From positions 744,001 through 808,000 of the forward strand of contig JACJYO010000001.1 in assembly GCA_020636075.1 (NCBI GenBank): 64,000 nt of DNA. The letters run 5' to 3'. Source of the DNA: Lewinellaceae bacterium (GTDB lineage Bacteria > Bacteroidota > Bacteroidia > Chitinophagales > Saprospiraceae). The notes under the pieces are model-generated. The model ran no database searches. It had not been told where the DNA came from and worked only from the letters and a program-made list of their open reading frames with translations. This document shows positions 17,009-25,945 of this stretch, piece by piece (position 1 is the stretch's first letter; the number at the start of each line of letters is the position of its first letter). Both the position numbers and the translations under genes were made by a program.

Positions 17009-20000
17009 ATGCTAATTTCGTTTAACCGAAATATACAACTCCTTTCCACCCTTTTTGTACTCCTCTCCTCTGGACTGTTTGCCCAAAAATCGGATCGCCA
17101 GGTTACCCGATGCGGCGCTGTGGATCGTTCAGCACCTGTGCGGAATATTTTCATTGATGCCGACAACTCGAAATGGGTTGCCAGCGGTTCGGGTGTTTAC
17201 AAAGTCATGGCATGCGACCTTTCCACGCCGCTCGAACTCGGCGCCGGCGAACTGAGCCCGTTTATGTTTGCCGGCGGCAATGCCGACACGCGCTGGAGCA
17301 ACGATATGCTGCAAATGGTTTTGGGCAAAGCCCCGGAGGTTACCGCCGCCTATTACGACGAACGCAACGACTGGCTTTGGCTGGGCACACGGGAATCCGG
17401 CGTGTATCAATTAAAAACCAAACCCAGTTTGACCCTGGTGGAAAACTTAACCACCAAAAACTCCCGCCTGCGCTCCAACACCATCAACACGATCTATTAC
17501 GACCGGGTCGGCCGCTACTGGATTGGCTCGGAAGAAGGCTTGCTTATCGGGAGCCCTGGCAAATGGAAATCCGACCTGGAAGGCTATAAAGTGCAGCGGA
17601 TTCGTGAATTCGGGGCCGATATTTATGTTCTGGCCGATGGTGAATTCTGGTTGGTGAGCGGCGGCGAACGCTGGGAAGCTATTGCGGTCAAAGAAAAAGC
17701 ACTGGAAGGCGAGGTCGAAGATTTTGACCTCGACGCCAACGGAAATTTCTGGATCATGTCGCGCATGATCAGCTACTACGACTTGCAAACCGATGAATTT
17801 ACCACCTTCAGCGGCGCCGAATATTACACGAGCGAATACGGGCGCTGCCTCGCCGTGGACCAGGACGGCGCCGTTTGGATCGGCACGGACGACAAAGGCC
17901 TGTACCTGATTGACAAATCCACTTCACTGGTGGTCAACTGCGTGGTGGAGAAACAGATCAGCTGTGACGGCAATGGTCGCGACGGGCAGTTGTTTGTCAA
18001 AGTAAATGGCGGGAAACCACCGTTTACCTATGCCTGGTCTGAACCGGCAATGCAAGGTGAGTCACCAACAAATGTCAGCCCGGGAAGTTACACTGTTACC
18101 GTGACCGACAGCAGCGGAAAAACCAAATCGGCTAAAACCAAGCTCGAAGATGTTCGGCTGAGCATCACAGTCGAACAAACCAAAGACGAAAGTTCCCCGG
18201 GCGCCCGCGACGGCGTTGCACAGGTGCGCACCAAAGGCGGCACGCCGGATTTCAACTTCAAATGGGATAACGGAGAATCCACCAACCCGGCAACCCAGTT
18301 GGCGGGCGGGTCGCATAGTGTAACCGTGACCGACGAAAACAAGTGCGTCGTGACAGGCAATGTCGTCATCCAATCAAAACTCGCTGTGCTCAGCGCAAGC
18401 GTGCAGGAAACCACGCCCATTCCCTGTGCCGGTGGAAATACCATTGTGAAAGCGACAGTTTCGGGCGGAAAAGAACCCTACCAGTACGAATGGAGCAACC
18501 CCAGAATGGATGGCATGCAACCCTCCGGCGTTACCGCCGGCACCTACACGCTAACCGTGGTCGATGCAGCCGGCGGCCGGACGGTAACGAGCATCACGGT
18601 CGTCCAGCCCGCGGCACTCAGTGCCATAGCTACCGCACAAGCAGCAGCAAGTACCAGGGGAAGCGATGGCAAAGCAATGGCGGCTCCGCGCGGTGGGACA
18701 GGTCCGTACAGCTATAGCTGGGACAATGGCGAAACCACCGAAACGGCCACTCAACTCAAACCCGGCCAGCGCACCGTAACCGTAACCGATGCCAACGGCT
18801 GTACGATCAGTGCCAGAGTAGAGATCACCGAAAACATCCTGCCGATCACTGCGGACATTGAAGAATCCGGACAGATCAATTGCCACGGTGGAGAATCCAG
18901 CCTGCAGGTCAATGTCAGCGGCGGAAAAAGCCCGTTCGAGTTTGCCTGGAGCAATCCCGGGCTTACCGGTTTCCAACCCGGCGGTGTGAAGGCCGGCCAA
19001 TATACCGTCACCGTTACCGATGCCGCAGGTGGGCGCACCACGGCAGCATTCACCGTCAAACAGCCCGACGCCCTGACAGCCGTTGCAACCCTCGAAACCG
19101 CCGCCAGTACGGGCAACAACGATGGAAAAGCTTCCATAAAAGCCAGCGGTGGTACCGGCCCCTACCAGTACCGGTGGGATAATGACGAGACCACCGAAAT
19201 TGCCAACCAGTTGCCTCCCGGGATACGCACCGTAACAGTTTCCGATGTGTTCGGCTGTTCCACCTCCACGACACTGGATGTTTCGGAGAATATTCTCCCA
19301 TTGTCGGCCCGTATTTTGGAGCCCGAAAAAATTACCTGCTTTGGCGGCAAATCAAAACTTAATGTACTCGTAAAAGGCGGTAAAGGGCCGTTTACGTTTC
19401 AATGGAGCAACCCGGCACTGCAAGGCCAGGAGCCTGCGAATGTCTCCGCCGGAACCTACCAGCTGGTTGTGGCGGATGCCGTTGGCGGGCGCACCTCCAC
19501 TGCATTTGAGGTTAAACAACCCGAAGAGATCAAGGCTACTGCCACAGCCATTTCCCCGGCTAATGCAGGGACAAATACAGGAAATGCAAAAATTCAGGTT
19601 TCCGGGGGCCTTCAACCCTACCTCTTCCGCTGGGACAATGAAGAAACCAGTGAACAGGCAACACGCCTGGGCCCAGGTGACCATACGTTTACGGTCACGG
19701 ATCAGAACTCTTGCTCCGTAACAGGTACCATTAACATTAGTGAGCGCGTTTTGCCATTGGTCGTTACGGTCTCCGAGCTCAAACCGGTCCTTTGCAATGG
19801 CCAAACAGCAAGTATGGAAGCAAAAGTGCTAGGTGGTAAAGGGCCTTACAACTATACATGGAGCATTCCGACTTTACCGGCGCAACCTTCCGCAGATATC
19901 CCCGCCGGTCAATATCAGGTTTCTGTAATCGATGCATTGGGGAAACTGGCCTCTGCAACATTTATGATAAAAGAACCGGATCCCATTACGCTCTCCGTGA

Positions 20001-21055
20001 CCATTCAGGCCAAAGCCAGCGTCGGGAATACGGATGGGAAAGTCCGTGTCCAGGCACGAGGAGGCAATGGTGCTCCATTTCAATATGTGTGGGATAACGG
20101 CGAAACAACCGACGTTGCCAGCCAATTAAGCACGGGTAAGCACACGTTTACTGTTACCGATTCAAAAGGCTGCGCGATTGTCCAAACAGTTGACATTGAG
20201 GAAAACATTCTTCCACTTGAAGTCAATGTGGAAGAAACCGGCGACATCAAATGTGCCGGTCAAACTTCCGGGTTAAAAGTTATCGCCACCGGTGGCAAAC
20301 CACCTTACCAGTATAAATGGGACAACCCTGCCTGGACGGGCCCTGAAGCAAAAAATTTACCGGCAGCCACGTATGCAGTCCTGGTCACCGATGCCCAGGG
20401 CACCACCCAGACCGCCGTAGCTATTGTTAATGCACCTGACCCGCTCAATGTGGAAATTACGCGTGTCGTTGGTGCCGTAACTGAACGCAGCGAAGACGGC
20501 AAAGCCACGGTCAAAGTAACCGGCGGTACGGCCCCGCATACGATTAGTTGGAACAACGGCGAAAACACCGTCACCGCCTCCAAACTAAACCTGGGCATGC
20601 ACAGCGTAACCGTTACGGATGCCAATGGCTGTAGTGTGACCAAACCTGTCGAAATTAAAAAACGCATTCTGCCCGAACTGAACGCCAGTTTGCTCCGCAG
20701 CGGCCAAAAGATCAAAATGGAACAGTTGAGCTTCAAAGCCGATAGCTCCAGCTTGACTCCGGATGCTTTGCCTACCCTGGATGAATTGTACGACTTCATG
20801 GAGGAAAATGGCGAGATCGTTATCGAAATTGGTGGCCACACCAACAGCACACCGCCCGATGAATTTTGCGACCGCCTGTCTACCGCACGGGCCAAGACTG
20901 TGGCCGACTACCTGATCGAAAAGGGGATCGACTCCAGACGGGTAGCGTTCAAGGGCTATGGTAAACGCCAGCCTATTGCCACCAACGCCACGGTGGAGGG
21001 CAGGCGGTTGAACCAGCGTGTGGAGATTAAGATTATGGCGTTGAAGCGGGAGTAA
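17009..21055 (+). CDS. Large cell-surface protein: propeller, twelve SprB-type modules and OmpA C-terminal domain
   Basis: 1348 residues from the ATG at 17009, which gives a signal peptide (NIQLLSTLFVLLSSGLFAQ). Residues about 40-310 form a propeller (IFIDADNSKWVASGSGVYKV, WLWLGTRESGVYQLK, YWIGSEEGLLIGS, VWIGTDDKGLYLID). Then come six tandem pairs of SprB/PKD-like modules. The first module of each pair has a C-x-G start and a GGKxPFxYxWSNP motif; the second has DGKA...GGTGPYxYxWDNGETT...TVTDANGC. The last 110 residues are an OmpA peptidoglycan-binding domain (VIEIGGHTN, LSTARAKTVADYLIEKGI, VAFKGYGKRQPIATN). The protein should span the periplasm-outer membrane side, anchored to peptidoglycan. 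A role in adhesion or gliding is inference. Confidence 0.9.
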   Translation: MLISFNRNIQLLSTLFVLLSSGLFAQKSDRQVTRCGAVDRSAPVRNIFIDADNSKWVASGSGVYKVMACDLSTPLELGAGELSPFMFAGGNADTRWSNDMLQMVLGKAPEVTAAYYDERNDWLWLGTRESGVYQLKTKPSLTLVENLTTKNSRLRSNTINTIYYDRVGRYWIGSEEGLLIGSPGKWKSDLEGYKVQRIREFGADIYVLADGEFWLVSGGERWEAIAVKEKALEGEVEDFDLDANGNFWIMSRMISYYDLQTDEFTTFSGAEYYTSEYGRCLAVDQDGAVWIGTDDKGLYLIDKSTSLVVNCVVEKQISCDGNGRDGQLFVKVNGGKPPFTYAWSEPAMQGESPTNVSPGSYTVTVTDSSGKTKSAKTKLEDVRLSITVEQTKDESSPGARDGVAQVRTKGGTPDFNFKWDNGESTNPATQLAGGSHSVTVTDENKCVVTGNVVIQSKLAVLSASVQETTPIPCAGGNTIVKATVSGGKEPYQYEWSNPRMDGMQPSGVTAGTYTLTVVDAAGGRTVTSITVVQPAALSAIATAQAAASTRGSDGKAMAAPRGGTGPYSYSWDNGETTETATQLKPGQRTVTVTDANGCTISARVEITENILPITADIEESGQINCHGGESSLQVNVSGGKSPFEFAWSNPGLTGFQPGGVKAGQYTVTVTDAAGGRTTAAFTVKQPDALTAVATLETAASTGNNDGKASIKASGGTGPYQYRWDNDETTEIANQLPPGIRTVTVSDVFGCSTSTTLDVSENILPLSARILEPEKITCFGGKSKLNVLVKGGKGPFTFQWSNPALQGQEPANVSAGTYQLVVADAVGGRTSTAFEVKQPEEIKATATAISPANAGTNTGNAKIQVSGGLQPYLFRWDNEETSEQATRLGPGDHTFTVTDQNSCSVTGTINISERVLPLVVTVSELKPVLCNGQTASMEAKVLGGKGPYNYTWSIPTLPAQPSADIPAGQYQVSVIDALGKLASATFMIKEPDPITLSVTIQAKASVGNTDGKVRVQARGGNGAPFQYVWDNGETTDVASQLSTGKHTFTVTDSKGCAIVQTVDIEENILPLEVNVEETGDIKCAGQTSGLKVIATGGKPPYQYKWDNPAWTGPEAKNLPAATYAVLVTDAQGTTQTAVAIVNAPDPLNVEITRVVGAVTERSEDGKATVKVTGGTAPHTISWNNGENTVTASKLNLGMHSVTVTDANGCSVTKPVEIKKRILPELNASLLRSGQKIKMEQLSFKADSSSLTPDALPTLDELYDFMEENGEIVIEIGGHTNSTPPDEFCDRLSTARAKTVADYLIEKGIDSRRVAFKGYGKRQPIATNATVEGRRLNQRVEIKIMALKRE

Positions 21056-21065
21056 TTTTGACGTG

Positions 21066-21104
21066 GCCTGCTGTACTTGTGACGCCGGCACAGCAGGCTT
21101 TTTT
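21066..21104 (+). terminator. Rho-independent terminator after the SprB/OmpA gene
   Basis: GCCTGCTGT (21066-21074) pairs with ACAGCAGGC (21090-21098), followed by TTTTTTGT. The stop codon is 11 bp upstream. Confidence 0.85.
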
Positions 21105-21156
21105 GTATTTTAAATTGTCAACAGATTGTTTTATTTTTGTGTAAAACAACTCCGAT

Positions 21157-21351
21157 TTGCACGACGAAAACCGACAAGCAATTCTGCGTATTCTAGAATT
21201 TGAAGAACGGCGCATTAAATCACAACCACAGCTCTTCGTTTGTTATCCTGAAGTTTTTAAAAATGACAAAGCATGGCTAAACGATCAAGCCAACCGGGGA
21301 TTGGACGAACTACAAAAAATATGGACCATTCGAAAATTGCTTCAGAATTAG
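21157..21351 (+). CDS. Small protein of unknown function (TTG start)
   Basis: 64 residues, beginning with TTG at 21157; an in-frame TAA lies only 12 bp upstream, and no ATG is available. Sequence HDENRQAILRILEFEERRIK then FVCYPEVFKNDKAWLNDQAN, strongly helical and charged, ending in a basic tail. It overlaps the next small gene by 31 bp, suggesting translational coupling. The pair resembles small two-gene modules but no toxin or antitoxin motif was recognised. Confidence 0.5.
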   Translation: MHDENRQAILRILEFEERRIKSQPQLFVCYPEVFKNDKAWLNDQANRGLDELQKIWTIRKLLQN

Positions 21352-21602
21352 CGGATCGTGAATTGGCCGCTACCGCTACATTGCCATTTTCAATTGAGGA
21401 AATCCTGCAAAAATTATCAGATTGTAAAACAGAGGAAGAGCAGGAGAAAATCTGGAACTATCTTGACAAAATAGTTCCGACGCTTTCTGTTGCGCAAATT
21501 GCTCGTTTTAGAGTCGAATTTGCTGACAGCTTAAATGAAAGCAGCCACCGGGTTGAAGAAGCGTTGGCTCATATAGCCGAAAAGTATGACATTAGCGCGT
21601 AA
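21321..21602 (+). CDS. Small helical protein of unknown function
   Basis: 93 residues from the ATG at 21321 (the frame is open from 21273). It reads MDHSKIASELADRELAATAT, then SIEEILQKLSDCKTEEEQEK and LSVAQIARFRVEFADSLNES. It is acidic, helical and without membrane segments. It overlaps the preceding 64-residue gene. Function unknown. Confidence 0.5.
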   Translation: MDHSKIASELADRELAATATLPFSIEEILQKLSDCKTEEEQEKIWNYLDKIVPTLSVAQIARFRVEFADSLNESSHRVEEALAHIAEKYDISA

Positions 21603-21663
21603 GTGTACCAGTGTTAATATCACCCAACCATCGTAGTTCTGAACCTGTGCCAAGCCTCGTGTA

Positions 21664-22287
21664 GTGTTCTTTTCTTTTGTTAAATATTCCATCTTGGCCG
21701 CCCTCTTTACAACCATAAACTGGTCATGCGAGGAGTCGTGCCAAAGAGGTAATGTCACTCTGGGTTATACACCCAATGTTCCAGTAATTGTGGACAGTTT
21801 AAACCCTGCACTTTTATGGGAAGAGCCGGAATTGTTTCGTCAATTTTCAGGCACTGAAATTTTTCGTTTACACTGGTACTGTTGCATCAATTTTGAACGG
21901 TTTATCAAGTTATCCAGGCGAAACGACACGGTTTGGTTGGAGGCGAAAGAAATTGGTACTTTCATAAATCCCCTAACTCAACAACGAACCAACCACCAGC
22001 TCGGCCCTGGCGGGAATTACGACGTTGTTTGTTTTAAAAAACAGTTGAGTTTACCTGATTGGCAAAGTTTTGATTGTCTGCTTACTGCCAAAAAGTTTTG
22101 GCAGATGCCTGCTTCGGATAGTTTACACTACATCGATGGTTATCAGTTCAACCTTGAAACACATCTTAGCGACCGGTATCATGCCGTTTACCGTGACACA
22201 CCGGATGGCGAATTCAAAGAAGTTTGCCTGCACCTGATTCATTTGGCAGGTTATAAAGATGAATGGGCTCCTCCATTTGGCCATTAA
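21664..22287 (+). CDS. Putative lipoprotein of unknown function (GTG start)
   Basis: 207 residues starting at a GTG. The N-terminus FFSFVKYSILAALFTTINWS then Cys22 looks like a lipoprotein signal peptide. The body is rich in aromatic residues (FRLHWYCCINFERFIKLSRR, LSLPDWQSFDCLL, YIDGYQFNLETHLSDRYHAV) and ends EWAPPFGH. No family recognised. It sits between the small gene pair and the structured region in front of glpK. Confidence 0.6.
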   Translation: MFFSFVKYSILAALFTTINWSCEESCQRGNVTLGYTPNVPVIVDSLNPALLWEEPELFRQFSGTEIFRLHWYCCINFERFIKLSRRNDTVWLEAKEIGTFINPLTQQRTNHQLGPGGNYDVVCFKKQLSLPDWQSFDCLLTAKKFWQMPASDSLHYIDGYQFNLETHLSDRYHAVYRDTPDGEFKEVCLHLIHLAGYKDEWAPPFGH

Positions 22288-22322
22288 CCTGGATTTTCCA
22301 AGGCTAATTTTTGCATATTTGC

Positions 22323-22448
22323 CAGTGGTCCTGCGGCTTGTTGGGATTCACATAAATAACCGATAATAATTGAATCCAGATGTCTCCCCCGCAGGGCGGG
22401 GTCGACATCTGAACTGACAATGCATTATAAAAAGCCGTAGGACCACTA
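22323..22448. repeat. Nested inverted repeats upstream of glpK
   Basis: Three stems. The outer one is AGTGGTCCTGCGGCTT (22324-22339) with AAGCCGTAGGACCACT (22432-22447). Inside are GGATTCA (22345-22351) with TGAATCC (22370-22376) and CAGATGTC (22377-22384) with GACATCTG (22404-22411), the last enclosing a CCCCGC/GCGGGG core. The whole 125 bp could fold as a multi-branch RNA 24 bp before the glpK start. It may be a palindromic repeat or a leader element. Confidence 0.65.
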
Positions 22449-22471
22449 ACTGTTTTAAAAAACCATCTTCC

Positions 22472-23968
22472 ATGAAAAAATACGTCGCCGCAATTGACCA
22501 GGGCACTACCAGCACCCGCTGCATTATTTTTGACAAGCAGGGAAACATTGTTTCCGTTGGTCAAAAAGAACACGAGCAGATCTACCCCAAACCCGGCTGG
22601 GTGGAACACAACCCGGAGGAGATTTGGAAAAACACCCTGGAAGTGATTGCGCAGGCACGCATCGCCCGGAGTATCACCATCGACGACATTGCCGCTGTTG
22701 GCATCACCAACCAGCGCGAAACCACTGTCGTCTGGAACCGCAAAACAGGCCGGCCCTACTACAATGCACTGGTCTGGCAAGACACCCGCACCACCGAATT
22801 GGTGCAGTTTCACCAGGAAAAAGAGATCGACGACTGGTACCGCGTCACTACCGGGCTCCCCCTGGCGACCTACTTCAGCGCGCTCAAACTGCGTTGGCTG
22901 CTCGACAATGTGCCCAACCTTCGCCAGGACGCCGAAAAGGGCCTGGCGCTGTTTGGCAACATGGACACCTTCCTGATCTGGAACCTCACCGGCGGTCCAA
23001 AAGGTGGCCTGCACATCACCGATGTGACGAATGCCTCCCGCACCCAAATGATGAATATTTTCAGTGTCAACTGGGACGACGAGCTGTTGCGACGCCTGGA
23101 AATACCGAAACAGATGCTGCCGAAAATCATGCCCAGCAGCAAAGTGTACGGCACCATCACAGCAGAACCGCTGAAAAGCGTGGTGCTTGCCGGCGACCTC
23201 GGCGATCAGCAGGCAGCCTTGGTCGGGCAAGCCTGCCTGGAACCAGGCGAAGCCAAAAACACCTACGGGACCGGTTGTTTCCTGTTGATGAATACCGGTA
23301 CACAACTCGTGCCTTCCAAGTTTGGACTCCTGACTACCGTAGCCTATCAGTTTGAAAAAGAGCCCGTTCACTACGCTTTGGAAGGCTCGGTGGCTATCGC
23401 CGGCGCCCTGGTGCAGTGGATCCGCGACAACCTGGGCCTCATTCAAAACAGCACCGAAATCGAGGCGCTTGCACGGTCGGTGGAAGACAATGGTGGTGTG
23501 TATTTCGTACCGGCATTCTCCGGCTTGTACGCCCCTTACTGGCGCTCCGATGCCCGCGGGATCATTGCAGGCCTTACCCGGTATGTGAACAAGGGCCACA
23601 TCGCCCGCGCCGCCCTGGAAGCAACTGCATTTCAGACTTATGAAGTGCTCCAGGCGATGGAAAAAGATGCCGGTATTGAACTGTCGTCGCTCCGGGTCGA
23701 TGGGGGTATGGTGGTCAACGAACTGCTTATGCAATTTCAATCCGACCTGCTCAATGTGCCCGTAATCCGGCCTAAAATGATAGAAACCACCGCTCTTGGC
23801 GCTGCTTACGCTGCCGGATTGGCGGTAGGCTACTGGACCGGATTGGACGATCTCAAGCGCAATTGGGGTATCGACAAAACCTGGGAGCCGGCCTTGCCCG
23901 AATACAAACGCAAGGAGTTGTACCTGTTTTGGCACAAGGCAATTGAACGTTCGTTCGATTGGGAGTAA
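22472..23968 (+). CDS. glpK: Glycerol kinase
   Basis: 498 residues, the standard length. It phosphorylates glycerol to glycerol 3-phosphate with ATP, feeding glpD. FGGY-family features: the N-terminal phosphate loop AIDQGTTSTRCIIFD (5-19), VGITNQRETTVVWNRKTGRP (about 72-91), the substrate-binding QDTRT, DVTNASRTQMMN, LGDQQAALVGQ with catalytic Asp, NTYGTGCFLLMNTG, and C-terminal LRVDGGMVVNELLMQFQSDL. The start ATG at 22472 follows a structured region. The next gene begins 33 bp after the stop. Confidence 0.98.
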   Translation: MKKYVAAIDQGTTSTRCIIFDKQGNIVSVGQKEHEQIYPKPGWVEHNPEEIWKNTLEVIAQARIARSITIDDIAAVGITNQRETTVVWNRKTGRPYYNALVWQDTRTTELVQFHQEKEIDDWYRVTTGLPLATYFSALKLRWLLDNVPNLRQDAEKGLALFGNMDTFLIWNLTGGPKGGLHITDVTNASRTQMMNIFSVNWDDELLRRLEIPKQMLPKIMPSSKVYGTITAEPLKSVVLAGDLGDQQAALVGQACLEPGEAKNTYGTGCFLLMNTGTQLVPSKFGLLTTVAYQFEKEPVHYALEGSVAIAGALVQWIRDNLGLIQNSTEIEALARSVEDNGGVYFVPAFSGLYAPYWRSDARGIIAGLTRYVNKGHIARAALEATAFQTYEVLQAMEKDAGIELSSLRVDGGMVVNELLMQFQSDLLNVPVIRPKMIETTALGAAYAAGLAVGYWTGLDDLKRNWGIDKTWEPALPEYKRKELYLFWHKAIERSFDWE

Positions 23969-24001
23969 CGCGGACGGTTCGTCCGCGAAAAAATTTTAGC
24001 A

Positions 24002-24667
24002 TTGCCATACCAACCAGAATATTCACACCGCTTACCCGCCAGTTTCTACTGCCGCACCGACGTCGTTCAGGTAGCCAAAGACTTGTTGGGGAAAAAACTC
24101 GTTACAAAATTTGACAACAAACCTACGACGGGCATCATCACCGAAGTAGAGGCCTACCGCGCCCCCGACGACCGCGCTTGCCATGCATTCGGCAACCGGC
24201 GGACCAAGCGCACCGAAATTATGTTTCAGGAAGGCGGGCGGGCGTACATCTACTTATGTTACGGTATCCACCATTTATTTAATGTAGTCACAGCACCGGA
24301 AGGTATGGCGCATGCTGTGCTCGTACGCGGCATAGAACCGCTGGAAGGCATCGAGACCATGTTTCAACGCCGCGGAATCAAACCCGGAGCCAAAGGAATC
24401 ATTCCAACTAAACTGACTACCGGCCCCGGTGCGCTGGCACAGGCCCTGGGATTGCATACCCACCAAACCGGACACAGTCTGATCCACCCCGACTCAGAAA
24501 TCTGGATAGAAGACCGGGGAGTGATCGTTTCCGAAAATACCATCGATGCAGGACCGCGAATTGGCGTGGACTATGCCGGAGAATGCGCCGCCTGGGAATG
24601 GCGGTTTTGGCTGCGCGACTCCAGGTTTGTTTCAAAAGGCAACTCGTCCTACGACTCAAAGTCGTAG
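24002..24667 (+). CDS. DNA-3-methyladenine glycosylase (AAG/MPG family)
   Basis: 221 residues from a TTG start at 24002 (no ATG fits). It removes alkylated purines such as 3-methyladenine from DNA (base-excision repair). Family motifs: FYCRTDVVQVAKDLLGKKLV, GIITEVEAYRAPDDRACHAF with the catalytic Glu in TEVEAY, YLCYGIHHLFNVVTAPEG, LVRGIEPLEG, TTGPGALAQALGL and GPRIGVDYAGECAAWEWRF. The last codons lie inside a hairpin. It is 33 bp downstream of glpK on the same strand, so probably read through from it. Confidence 0.95.
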   Translation: MPYQPEYSHRLPASFYCRTDVVQVAKDLLGKKLVTKFDNKPTTGIITEVEAYRAPDDRACHAFGNRRTKRTEIMFQEGGRAYIYLCYGIHHLFNVVTAPEGMAHAVLVRGIEPLEGIETMFQRRGIKPGAKGIIPTKLTTGPGALAQALGLHTHQTGHSLIHPDSEIWIEDRGVIVSENTIDAGPRIGVDYAGECAAWEWRFWLRDSRFVSKGNSSYDSKS

Positions 24668-24674
24668 GACGAGT
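24641..24674 (+). terminator. Perfect hairpin overlapping the glycosylase stop codon
   Basis: ACTCGTCCTACGACT, a 3-4 nt loop, then AGTCGTAGGACGAGT. The TAG stop at 24665-24667 lies in the right arm, so the last seven codons are part of the stem. A short AT-rich tail (ATTAATAAATAAA) follows, without a T-tract. Confidence 0.6.
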
Positions 24675-24725
24675 ATTAATAAATAAACATCCTAAATTAG
24701 CGGGCATTAAAACAGACAAAACGCC

Positions 24726-25463
24726 ATGCACAGGCTGTTGCTTTTTCAAGCCGATTTTGTCAACTGGGGCGCCGAACATCAATGGTGGCTTGCTGCAGCA
24801 GTAGCCAGCATCGTTTGCTGGATTTTCGTTGGTCGGCAACTAACCAATGAACTCCAGCAGCGGCGGCTGGCCTTGTTGATGAGCCTGATCCCGGTTGCTA
24901 TTTGGGCATCCGTCAGCGTTCAACTGCTTCAGGCGCCGCCACCCTTGCGCCTAGACCTGATCCTGCCTTTTCACATTTGTTATTTCCTGAACCTGCTTCT
25001 GCCGTTCATGCTCTGGCGGAAATCGTACTTCCTGTTTGAAGTTTCCTATTTCATGGTGATGGCCGGTTGCATTCAGGCACTACTGACGCCTGATATCCCG
25101 CAGTCGTTTCCGCACCCATTCAATATCAGATACTTTTTTGTGCACATCGGCCTGGCCCAAAGCATTCTGTTTGCCGTTTTTGTGTACGGCTTCCGGCCAA
25201 CCTGGCGTAGCTTTGGTAAAGCATTTTTGTGGTCGAATATCTATTTCGTTTTTGTAGCCGGCATTAACCTGCTGCTTGGCACCAATTTCATGTATTTGTG
25301 CAAAAAACCACCGAACCCTACCCTGCTCGACCTGTTTGGCGAGTGGCCCTGGTATATTCTTGGGGGAGAATTGTTAGCCGTGGTGTTGTTTACGGTGGTG
25401 TTGCTGCCATTTCTGCGAATTACCCGCCCCGCGCCGGAGCAGCGCAGGACGGGCATCTCGTAA
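24726..25463 (+). CDS. YwaF/TIGR02206-type integral membrane protein
   Basis: 245 residues with about seven membrane helices. The motifs are those of the TIGR02206/YwaF family: LILPFHICYFLNLLLPFMLW, a helix with QALLTPDIPQSFPHPFNIRY, FFVHIGLAQSILFAVFVYGF, then INLLLGTNFMYLCKKPPNPT and GEWPWYILGGELLAV. The biochemical role of the family is not established. Start ATG at 24726, 58 bp after the preceding stop. It is convergent with the small gene that follows. Confidence 0.8.
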   Translation: MHRLLLFQADFVNWGAEHQWWLAAAVASIVCWIFVGRQLTNELQQRRLALLMSLIPVAIWASVSVQLLQAPPPLRLDLILPFHICYFLNLLLPFMLWRKSYFLFEVSYFMVMAGCIQALLTPDIPQSFPHPFNIRYFFVHIGLAQSILFAVFVYGFRPTWRSFGKAFLWSNIYFVFVAGINLLLGTNFMYLCKKPPNPTLLDLFGEWPWYILGGELLAVVLFTVVLLPFLRITRPAPEQRRTGIS

Positions 25464-25467
25464 AGTT

Positions 25468-25755
25468 TCAGAAGGAGCGGTACGTGTAGCGGGTACTGTG
25501 GGCCTGGTGTATCCCGGGATGGTCCTCTGCATTATGTTCATGCAGGCCTTCAAAGTATTTCTCAACATAGGCTTGAATCCAGCCCTTTTTCTGTACGATG
25601 TTATTCAAATCAATGTGTTCGCTTTTTGAAGCAGCTTCCAGGTAGATCCCTTCATATTCTTGTCTGCCCCAGGAGTTCGGACAACGGCCTCCCGATGCCC
25701 TTTTGTTGCGCGTGTTTCCACGCAGGTAGCCGGTAATTACATCAAAGGTGCCCAT
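25468..25755 (-). CDS. Conserved-looking small protein of unknown function
   Basis: 95 residues, ATG at 25755. It reads GTFDVITGYLRGNTRNKRAS, CPNSWGRQEYEGIYLEAASK, IDLNNIVQKKGWIQAYVEKY, ending with a His- and Tyr-rich tail HNAEDHPGIHQ. It is soluble, charged and well formed, with codon use like neighbouring genes. It ends 5 bp from the convergent membrane-protein stop. No domain recognised. Confidence 0.6.
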   Translation of the reverse strand: MGTFDVITGYLRGNTRNKRASGGRCPNSWGRQEYEGIYLEAASKSEHIDLNNIVQKKGWIQAYVEKYFEGLHEHNAEDHPGIHQAHSTRYTYRSF

Positions 25756-25945
25756 GGTATGAAGTTTTATAGTGTGTGAACAAATAGTGCCAGTTCATAA
25801 ATATAAACCAAATACCATAAAATGTCAAGTTTATTTTGTTTTTCAAATCATTTAACTAGCAGCAAATCAATATAGCCAATTTAAATTCCAACATTTGAGC
25901 AATTTGCGAACACGGAAACACAAACCAAGCAGGGCGCTTTTGGGG

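Noticed and set aside
22304..23935. 543-residue open frame on the minus strand
   Set aside because: Shadow of glpK on the opposite strand; the plus-strand protein is a full glycerol kinase.
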